From Pyrocephalus nanus (Eukaryota > Chordata > Aves > Passeriformes > Tyrannidae), in contig CM076264.1 of NCBI GenBank assembly GCA_038380795.1, forward strand, positions 9,240,001 to 9,304,000: 64,000 bases of DNA. The letters run 5' to 3'. Positions 52,444-61,320 of this stretch are shown here, in pieces. Each line of letters starts with the position of its first letter. Positions within the stretch are counted from its first letter, which is position 1. Position numbers and translations under genes: made by a program. Below the pieces are notes generated by a model, which was not told the DNA's origin, ran no database searches, and was given only the letters and a program-made list of their open reading frames with translations.

Positions 52444-53462
52444 CCATTTGGGAAATACTGAATTTCACATTATGAAAGTTTAACACACATAAAAATTCTA
52501 GAAGGTTTTTGCTCATTATAAGGAGTAAAGTATTTGGGTTTAATTTTTGTTATATATTCCATTTTTATTTTTGTTACATATTTCATTTTTATATATGTGG
52601 TACTCGTACTGTTGCATATTCTCTTATAATATTCAATTCTATATTTTGTTTTTGTTCCATATATCAATGAGAAAAATATAAATTTTAATGCAATTAAAAT
52701 GAACACAAATCCTAGCTCGTAAATTGAAACAAATCCAAACTGAACTTTAAAAACTTTCAAACAAACAAGCAAACCAAGACACATTTTTGCATATATTTAT
52801 ACTCTCTGATTCAAGCTATGATAGGAAGCAAAAGTGCGGAAATATCATGTAAATATCCAACTAAATTCTAACAGGAGACTAGGAATCAACCAAAGGAAGA
52901 TGGGGAGAAAAAAATAAAATCAAAATAAAATCTACAGCCAGTACAGAATGAAACATCTCTATCTATCCTCTTAGGTATTTTATGAATACCTTCCAAGACA
53001 GTTTTTCTCTCTTCTTTATATCTACAATTACCAAAATAGCAAATCTGTAAGGCATGGAATGCAAGTACAGATGCTCTTGCAGTGTTCTGTACTGCTTGTC
53101 TAAAATCAGCTGAACTGGAAATTGCCCTGAACCTTATATTATAGTTAAATACTTTTCCACTGCAATCTTGTCATTTCACACTATGGGAATCAGCTTAAAT
53201 TAGCTCATGACAGGGGAGAAAGATTACAGGCTCATGACCGTTCAGGCCAAGATTATGCTCATTTGGGACTCTCCACTCACCACAAATGTTAATCACACAG
53301 AATCTTGCTAACATCTACCCCAGTTAATTATCTAGTCTTCCTGAAGGCAGGAAGAGCAGATAGTAAAATTGTTCTGGAATGCAGCATGCTCAAATCATCC
53401 TAAGGAGCACAGCTTAGACAGAGCAACTCTTATAGGTCAAAAAGAGCGATCAGAAAAAAAAG

Positions 53463-53467
53463 GCTAG
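53463..53467 (+). repeat. Target-site duplication, left copy (GCTAG)
   Basis: The five bases GCTAG directly precede the LTR terminus and recur exactly at 54,536-54,540. Five-base duplications are the usual integration footprint of ERV-L type elements. Confidence 0.92.
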
Positions 53468-54535
53468 TGAATCGTGTTTGTGTGGCCAGGTTTTGGTAGT
53501 GAGGGGACTATAGGGATGGCTTCTTTGAGAAGCTGCCAGAAGCTTCCACCATGTCCAGCAGAGGCAATGTCAGCCAGCTCTGAGATGGACTTGCTGTAGG
53601 CCAAGGCTGCACCCATCAGAAGCGGCGGTAACACCTCTGGGATAACAGATTTAGGAAGGGAGAAAAAAAAATTATTGCACATATGTAATTGCGGACAGAG
53701 AAGAGAGGAGTGAGAATATGAGAGTGGAACAACTCTAGAGATACTGAGGTTGGTGGAGAAAGGAAGAAGGGGTGCTCCAGGTGCTGCAGCTGAGATTCCC
53801 CTGCAACTGTGCCCCTGTAGCCCATGGAGGTCAACAGGGGTACAGAGATCCTCCTGCAGCCCATGGCTGAGACCCAAGACAGAGCACGTGGATGCCTGAA
53901 AGAAGTCTGTGAACCAATGGGAGGTCCATGCTGGAACAGGCTCCTGGCAGGGACCTGTGGAGAGAGGAGCTCCCACTAGAGTAGGTTTCCTGGTAGAAGT
54001 TGTGACCCAGTGGGGGACCCACGCTGGAGCAGGCTGTACCTGAAGTACTACACTCACATTGGAGCAGTTCATGAAAAACTGTAGCCCATGGGATAGAGTC
54101 ACGTTGGAGAAGTTTGTGGAGGACTGGCTGCCATGGAAGAGACCTCATGGTGGGGCAGGAGAAGGACTTCTCTCCCTCAACAGTGGCAGAAACTACATGT
54201 GATAAACCGACCATAACTCCACTTCTTCGTCTCCTTGTGCCACTAAGGGGGAGGAGGTAGAGCCTGGGAAGGAAGGAGAGGTGAGGGGAAGATTTTTTTA
54301 AGATTCATTTTACTTCTCATTATCCTGCTCTGATTTTGACCATTAAGAAATTCAGTTAATTTCTCCAAGCTCAATCTCTTTTGCCCATGAGGATAATCGA
54401 TTTGCAATTGCTTCCTGTCCCTATCTCAACTCATGAAACCTTTGTTAGGTTTTCTCTCCCCTGTCAGCTTGCAGAAGGGAGTGATACAGTGGCTTTTTTG
54501 GGTACCTGGTGTCCAGCCAGGATCAACCCTCCACA
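53468..54535 (-). mobile_element. Solo LTR of an avian ERV-L-type endogenous retrovirus
   Basis: This 1,068-bp element begins with TG and ends with CA on the plus strand, as LTR termini should, and is flanked by GCTAG on both sides. Its right end (TCCAGCCAGGATCAACCCTC region) and left end (GGCCAGGTTTTGGTAG region) match what I remember of the widespread bird ERV-L LTR type, placing it on the minus strand. It is much more GC-rich than its surroundings. Inside, a GGAGCAGGCT-like word recurs near 53,931, 53,976, 54,024, 54,058 and 54,104 as degenerate repeats about 34-48 bp apart. No gag, pol or env sequence is present and the duplication abuts both ends, so the internal region was lost by LTR-LTR recombination. 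Minus-strand open frames of 212 and 127 codons inside it are by-products. The family name is not verified. Confidence 0.93.
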
Positions 54536-54540
54536 GCTAG
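54536..54540 (+). repeat. Target-site duplication, right copy (GCTAG)
   Basis: An exact match to 53,463-53,467, directly abutting the LTR end. It confirms the boundaries of the insertion. Confidence 0.92.
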
Positions 54541-54886
54541 AAAAAAGTGTGTAGAGAGATAGTGTAGGTGGCTTTCAGGTCACTATATGTATTTTTCATG
54601 GTAGCTGAGAGCTGAGCTGCTGAGTGCCCTCCCAGTTTCACTGATAATAAATTTTTCATGGAATTGAGGTAGGCATAGTCAGAAGGTGAGGTGACTAGAG
54701 GAAGTAGAGTCTTTTAGATTATTTTCTTTGAGATAGCCAAGAGGAGTCTTTCTGAGAAGGAACAGAGAAGGACCACACTTTGACCTGGGGGGAGACAGGA
54801 GACAGCTGTGCCACACACCCCTCCACTGCAGCTCTCCCTCCTAGCTTAGCCTCATCCAGTAGCATGCTGCCCAAAGGTTTCAAAGT
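54541..54886. other. Unique non-coding DNA to the right of the LTR
   Basis: This is a moderately GC-richer segment than most of the window, without a recognisable element. Part of it could be the remains of another repeat. An open frame beginning at 54,780 runs into the TTTA tract and is spurious. Confidence 0.4.
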
Positions 54887-54985
54887 AAATAAAAAATATT
54901 TAAATAAATTAATTATTTACATTTATGTATTTACATTTATTTATTTATTTACGTTTAGATTATTTACATTATTTTTAAAAAATAC
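54887..54985. repeat. TTTA-rich low-complexity tract
   Basis: Words such as TATTTACATTTATTTATT repeat imperfectly over about 100 bp, interrupted by ACGTTTAG. Simple sequence. Confidence 0.8.
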
Positions 54986-56681
54986 CTAACTTACATTAAT
55001 CACACACAAAAGCCAGAAATACTATTGATGTGGCAGAAGAACTGCTCAACAAAGAAAGTTAATAAAAAATAGTTATTTGAGGCATATTTACTCACTAGAA
55101 CAAAACCTGCAGAGTTATGAGGTTTCCTAAAACTAGTAACAAGAAGAAAAAATGTAAATTGCCAAGCTCTCAGATATGACTAAATTAGTATCTTAACCAT
55201 AATGAACAAAATTATTCACTAAAAGTTAAATAATTCAGAAAATAAACAACTAATATGCAAATATACAGCACAGAAATAAAAACAGAATATCACAAAACCA
55301 TTAAGAAACATCTATGAGTTTGGTAGACAGAGGAAACCAAGATTAGGACAGTTACTGAGTGTTCAGAGAACTACCTGACAAATAAAAGCAAAATAAACTT
55401 GCTTTGGGGATATTTCTGAGCATTTGCAGTTTACTAAAAAAAAAATTCTAGTTTCTTCCCCAACCCCATCTGCCATATAATTAGATTCTGTGGTCATCAC
55501 ACACAGATTCTGTAAAATCAAAGTACAGATGGTGGTTTATTACAAAATAACATAGAAGACTTAGAATAGATGATACATTTGGTCATTTTTGCACATAAAC
55601 TCCCTGATTAAGTATGAAAAATGTGAACATTTGTTTATCTTGGAAAAACTGCTATTACTTGTCAAGCATGACCAATTAGGTATTTCTAAACTGTTATCCA
55701 TATAATTAAGACAAACAGCCATCTGTAAAGTCAGAAGTTTGCATCTCTGGTTTTTGTATGTTTGGTTTGTAGTTGTTTCCCTCCCTTCCCCCACCAGCTT
55801 ATAAATGTAATTTATCTAGTCTGTTTTACTTATAAAACAGTAAGAGAAAAACTACAGAGAATGCTGATTTCAACAGGTCTACGGAAAATTTCCTTCATTT
55901 TTCCTTTCTTGTCTTTTTGGTTTGTTCTCTCTCCTTTTAAAGGCAGATATAACTGGAAATGAGGTAGAAAATGAAGTGGCTTCTAAGAAATATTTATATT
56001 TTTCAGTCTCTGCTTCACTTAAGGGATGTACAAGACATAGATAACAACAACAAGAAAAAAACCCACATTTTTCTTACTGTTGTTTGATTCTTTGAGGTTT
56101 AAAACTGAGAAAGAAAAAAATGCCTTTTACCTCTAGGTCCTGTAGGGTTAAGGCAAATCTTAGTTATCAAAATATAGCCAGGAAGACTGACTGCAGTTTA
56201 AGTTGATATAAACTATTTGTAGAATGCATGTGGGATCAATAAAGAGATTTAGACCTCTTTAGCATGGCATTAGAATTAAGGTGTAGACTAGAGATGCTCT
56301 CTCTGTCCACAGTTTTGCTCCCTCAGAATTTTTCTGAAGAAACAGGAAAAAAGAGCAAACCAATTTGTATCTGAAAGTGTAGCTTTCCCAGCTTTCCTGA
56401 CTCTATCCTTCCATGCCCAGTGTCTCTGTGGTTTTCACAGGTAATCTTTCCCTGCTTTCATCTTCTGTGTGATACCTTTTTGTGCTGAAGTTCAGTCTTC
56501 CATTTCTCCCAACAATTTATGATTCAAATTATAAACTAATTTTTATTACTGTTTCTTAAGTTATTTTTGTAATTTTCTGGACAACTGAAACTTAGAAAGA
56601 TATAATGGTTCCATTCTAAGACAATTCAAAAATCCTACACTTACCTCTCAAAAAATATTTTCAGACATACAGGCAACCAAG
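54986..56681. other. Unique AT-rich non-coding DNA
   Basis: No gene is seen. Open frames are under 80 codons and low in complexity. No transposon or structured RNA is recognised. Confidence 0.5.
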
Positions 56682-56703
56682 AATACCACCAGTTGGTGGT
56701 ATT
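56682..56703. repeat. Short palindrome: 10-bp arms, 2-nt centre
   Basis: AATACCACCA and TGGTGGTATT are exact reverse complements separated by GT. It is long enough to stand out but could be chance in 64 kb. Confidence 0.85.
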
Positions 56704-56782
56704 GCAATTTACAGTTGCAAAATGGTGAGTCATTTTAACCTAATAGAATGAAATACTTAACAGCCATCAGCTGAGATGCCAA

Positions 56783-56832
56783 GAAAAGTAGTATTAAGTG
56801 TTAGTAGGAAAAGTGGTATTAAGTGAGTTAGA
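56783..56832 (+). repeat. Two-copy 25-bp tandem duplication
   Basis: Units 56,783-56,807 and 56,808-56,832 both begin GAAAAGT(A/G)GTATTAAGTG and diverge slightly afterwards. It lies about 80 bp right of the palindrome at 56,682-56,703. Confidence 0.8.
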
Positions 56833-57415
56833 TTGCAAATGATGTTTGTCTACACAGGAAACTGTTTTTCAGAGCTCTGAACCAGCTACTTTTAGGGTTT
56901 AAAGGAGAGATAGTTTTGATGCCTTGTTTCCTTGTGCTTATTCTCAGAGAAAAGTTGATGTAGAGAAAGCCTCCTGAGCAAAGGAGAACAAATACCAGAG
57001 ATTATGTCTAGCATGGAAAAAAATTTATATATTTATTCAAGATAGAATTACAATGTACAATGTGAGATGCATTTCCATTTTATCATCAGTCTTGTGCAGT
57101 TAAAATTGAAGAACACAAGTGCAAGTTTACATAACGTGCCCAAAATATCTTCTTAAGAGAGAAAATTACTGTCACTGTACAACATTGGAACATGGCAATT
57201 TTTGTCATACACTGTCAAAAACAATTAGCTAGCACTATCATCCCCAGGATTCTTATAAATAGTATAAGAAAGTCTTAAATTCCTGTACTTCATTAGCACA
57301 GACGGTTCCTATGATACCACAGAAGTTTGAAGGGAGATGTGCCTTTAAATGTCCCTCCCTTCTTACTCAGTAAATTGAAATACAGAGGTTAGCATTTACT
57401 ATGTATTAAAAGCAG
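56833..57415. other. Unique non-coding DNA
   Basis: Nothing identifiable: no open frame of note and no repeat. Confidence 0.5.
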
Positions 57416-57693
57416 TTCATTAAACAATCCAGAGTAACAGCTTGGAGTTTAGTTGGTAGCTATTAGCAATACTGTCTGTGAAACAGCTGCTTGATTTAAT
57501 TGGCAAACACTAGTTCCTTTCATTTAAAGGCAGAATTGGAAACACTCTGCTTGCCAACAGGCTAAAGACTGTATCCATTCTAAAACAGGCACCATTTAAC
57601 CTGCCTTATAATTAATGCAGAAAAATCCCACCTTACAATCAGCTTAATCCCTATGCATTAAAAATATTATTAGCTGACAATCTTGACTAACAG

Positions 57694-57714
57694 AAATCAC
57701 TTTTAAAGTGATTT
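57694..57714. repeat. Near-continuous palindrome, 10-bp arms
   Basis: AAATCACTTT and AAAGTGATTT are exact reverse complements around a single central T. It could be a symmetrical protein-binding site. Confidence 0.85.
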
Positions 57715-57730
57715 GTTCCCCCGCCTCAAG

Positions 57731-57754
57731 CTTCTGCTGTAAAAAAAGCAGAAG
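57731..57754. repeat. Small hairpin, 8-bp arms
   Basis: CTTCTGCT and AGCAGAAG pair across an 8-nt A-rich loop (GTAAAAAA). It lies 16 bp after the preceding palindrome. Confidence 0.8.
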
Positions 57755-57760
57755 AAAGGT

Positions 57761-60535
57761 TTAGTCAAGTGTTGAAGCTGGTAGGTTGGATGGGGTAAAT
57801 CAATCATGAATTATTAGGTAACAGGGCTGTGAGTGGTGACTGATGCAATTCCACTGAATGGTGAGACACCAAATCCAAATTTCTTTATTGGTTTACTAAT
57901 GGTCTTTCTTCCATCCTGCCCTTAGCTGTTCTTATAACTCAGTGTTTTTTCCTCACTAGCTAAGTGTTTTCTCTCTGCTCTTGCAGACAGTGACTGGTCA
58001 TTGTGCAAAATTTAACCCCTAAAGTGAAGAAATTCTCTATAAAACTTAAGCTAAAATACATAAACCTTTAAACTTCATTGGTAATTTTAGCATATTTGAG
58101 AGAGAAAATCACATCTACAATTCTGTTAGGAATATTAAATCTTGTCATCAATAAATAATGATATAGAAAATTCTAAAGAAGCATTCCTTTAAATGATGAA
58201 AGATAGAAACACTTTTAACTTTACAGCTAAATTTCCATTCTTTTAAGTAAATAAGAAGGTACAGATTGTTCTATGTCCATCCCTACTGTAACCTTGAGAA
58301 AGAATTAACAATTAGTATGTACACACCTAACTAGGCAGCAGCTGCTTAATGTAAGAACTTAAGAACAGAGCAAGGGTTTAGTGATACTTCACCATGTAGA
58401 ACTATCTAGATCACTCTGAGCAGCTTTGGGACTTCCTGAGGTGGATTTCCCATTCACTCATCTTTAAGTCTTAAAATAGGCAGATAAAATTAATACCAAG
58501 CAACACCTTTCATACATTTGGTTCACTGTTGCCATAACAGGGCTTACTCTAAGACATACATTACTGAAATCTAGCTTTCTTTGAAGCGGAAAAGGTGTTT
58601 GTGGCAAGTTATTTATGTATGTTCATAAAAGCAATGAATGTTTACGGAACTGCCACATTCACAACTCAACAGCAGAAATGCATGAAAAGTCTTCAGTCAT
58701 TTATTAACACACAATTAATATAGAACATACATAAAGGAAATGTAGATGATACTTTTGTAATTACAATACCTTTGAAGCTTGGCATGATCATTACAACATG
58801 CAGAGATAGTAAATTTGTGCTGTCTTTGTACTCCTGTGCAAGTAAACAAGTGTCCTGGTTCTTCACTAGGGCAAGTCTAGAAGCGGTACAGAATAGCTCT
58901 CACTATTACAAAAACTTTCTCACTCGAACATACACATATTAGAAATCCAAAATTTAACCCCAAGTTTAACTCCCAGGACTCATTACATTGTAAATGTCCT
59001 TCTGAATTATGTTTAATTTCATGTCTTTAGTGTCCCAAGCTTTTTGCCCATTTCAGGGGTCAGTGTTTTTGACCTGCTTCCCACTGATAGCAGCCTCCAA
59101 CTGGGAGGTTATCAGCAGAGTCTGACAGGATGGGAGCAGAATGGAAACTTCACATTTAAAATTGAAAATGGAATACAATATTTTCTTTTGAACAGAACTT
59201 ATCATGTAATTGTAGAAGCAAATTTCATCTGTGGCTTCTGTTAACTTCCACATAGTACCCAGTCTTCCATCTGACAGACAAGACAGTTAAATCTCCCTGC
59301 AGAGCTGACTACAATCTGAATATGTCAAAAAGACAACCAGGGACCATTTAAACACTGCATTTTCTTTTAAACAGCATTATATTCAAATGTACAAAAAGGC
59401 ATCTGTCTGTCATTCCTTTCAACATCTCTACAGGCCTTAGCCTCACACATTTCAAGAATAGTACTGTCCTCCCTGAGGGCTATTACATACTTCAAAATCT
59501 ACAAAGCAAGACCTAGGTCAGGAAAACAATAATTATTTTAACAAAAAAGGTTGTTTTTCCTCCCTCCACCATTTTAGTTTACTTCAGTGAAAGGCATGAT
59601 CTAAAAATATTTTGCTGACATCATAATTAGTGCAATTAGATTCAATTTTCTTCTAATGCTATCCTGTCAAGCCATGCCTCTTGCTTTAGAAGTTTCAGGC
59701 AGATATTTATTATGCTCCTCAGTAAGTTACAGATTATTTGGAGAGAAAATTCTGATAATGATTACAAATATTGATTCAATAGATTCCAAATCAAGCGTAA
59801 CTTAAAAAAGAGCTTAAAATAAAACCAGTTTCCAGGGTGGCTGTGCTGATGGACTACACAGCAACTGCACCTTGCAATGAGGATGTCCAGTTCTAACTGA
59901 AAGCCTGCAGGTAACCATGAAAAATTACCAGAGATTTCATTTAAACTATAATTCTGCTGGACAGCCAGGTCAGACAATGTGCTTCAAAGGCAGAATTAAA
60001 AAATGGGAAAATATAATTCAAATGCATATAGAAGGACATTAAATATAAACCTTTTCGCTTTTTAATACGTGTAAGTTTAGTGAGTGTTATGACGAACATG
60101 AGAATTATGGAATTTTTTTGAAAAGGATAAAAAATATTCCACCTTATGCCCAGATCTCTCTGACCTGTCATATACTGATGTTCCCAATAGTGCATATGAA
60201 TGTGTTTTTCTTGCATTATGAACTTCTCTAAAGTCTCAGCAGTCCCACCACAGTCTTTAACAATATTTATTACAGATTTCATACCCAGAGATGTTCATAA
60301 CATTCCACTTCACTATAATAGCTTTGGAAATAAAACCAGGCTTTGTTATTTTGTGAATAAAGCAGGAAGTACCTTCCTGTCTTCTTCTATATATTCATAT
60401 ACTGACTGTCACATATACTATTAATTTTAAGTCTGATCGTAGCCCCTGTCAGAGCCTTTGAAGTCAGAGGTGGACTGCACACCTGGCATGCATAGTCATG
60501 GTCAGATTAAAATATTAGAGGGCAAACGAAAGTCA
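57761..60535. other. Unique AT-rich non-coding DNA
   Basis: No supported gene. Complementary short open frames at 59,044-59,253 on both strands, and a 113-codon minus-strand frame at 59,941-60,282, show no known motif. Confidence 0.5.
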
Positions 60536-60595
60536 TATTAAAATTAATAACCTTACAATTAATACTATTAAAATTAATAATCTTACACATTAGGG
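60536..60595 (+). repeat. Two-copy 30-bp tandem duplication
   Basis: Units 60,536-60,565 and 60,566-60,595 both begin TATTAAAATTAATAA(C/T)CTTACA and are nearly identical over the first 24 bases, then diverge. Confidence 0.85.
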
Positions 60596-61014
60596 AACAG
60601 AACAGGAACTCAGTTTAGGAGACAGAGAGAAGACCCCCAGAGCTTAGACCAGTGCCTGAGGTGGCACAAAATTAAGAGACGAATAAATATACAGAAAATC
60701 TGGAATGTCTATTAGAGTTTTTAGACAGTATCATTTCCTATTAGCAAAAAATATACAGAAACACCTATGAAAATACGTGTCATATCTTCCTCTTATAACT
60801 GATTTTCATGAAGGGTGACAATTAGCAACTTCTTTTGCTTATAAATCTCATTAGCTGAATAAAAATAGGTCTGAACTGTTGACTTGACCCCTCAAAAGGG
60901 CAGCTCTATGGGCCTCTATTCTATCCCCCTGGCAGCCATTCTGAGTTTCTTTCGATTTACTTTTTAACAAACATAGCAAGTTACGTGCAAAAACTCTATT
61001 AAAAGATCATTAAT
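60596..61014. other. Unique non-coding DNA
   Basis: Nothing identifiable: no open frame of note, and only a short ATATACAGAAA word repeated near 60,688 and 60,751. Confidence 0.45.
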
Positions 61015-61320
61015 CTGCAAAGTCAAGCACTGAAAAATGAAGAAATGCTAGAATTAAAACTGAGTGTGCATTTTTAATTCCCTGTACCCCTCTGCCTGTA
61101 TGCATCTTGATACAGTTTTTAATTACTTAATTGCATTTTCTGCAGGATGGACAGTGCTCGAGGGATGAATTAGGGCTACACAGTGAATGAAGCTGTCATC
61201 TGTGGGACTTTTGCCTCAGTGAATACAAAAATTGAAAGGTGAAAACTTAATGTACTTTCAGTCATTTACTAGGAGCACAGGTCTGATAAGTAATTTAGCA
61301 TTCAGCCAGGCATAATGTTG
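61015..61320. promoter_or_regulatory. Candidate conserved non-coding element (unproven)
   Basis: This non-coding stretch of mixed composition is dense in homeodomain-type words (TTTTTAATTACTTAATTGCA) and also contains a GTGCTCGAGG segment. No frame stays open. This is a texture-based inference only. Confidence 0.2.

Larger units (their letters stand above)
42356..53462. other. Unique AT-rich non-coding DNA with homopolymer runs
   Basis: No gene is seen. Open frames are short. The frame at 49,558-49,821 (87 codons, plus) is the most balanced in composition, but no family is recognisable and no splice signals frame it. An acceptor-like CAG preceded by a T-rich run occurs near 47,330-47,345 without a convincing exon. 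Homopolymers and minisatellites are listed separately. Confidence 0.5.
57416..57760. promoter_or_regulatory. Candidate conserved non-coding / enhancer-like element (unproven)
   Basis: This stretch of balanced composition has no coding frame and is rich in known transcription-factor-like words: CAGCTG E-box, TTAATTGG, TAATTAATGCA, ATGCATTA, and paired GGCAA/TTGCC words flanking a short spacer near 57,503 and 57,553. Its right end holds two neighbouring hairpins, 57,694-57,714 and 57,731-57,754. The pattern resembles developmental enhancers in vertebrate gene deserts, but this is an inference from texture without alignment evidence. Confidence 0.3.

Noticed and set aside
53464..54214. Minus-strand frames of 212 and 127 codons as genes
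   Set aside because: They lie inside the solo LTR and arise from its internal repeats. No known domain is seen, and the frames overlap each other in different phases.
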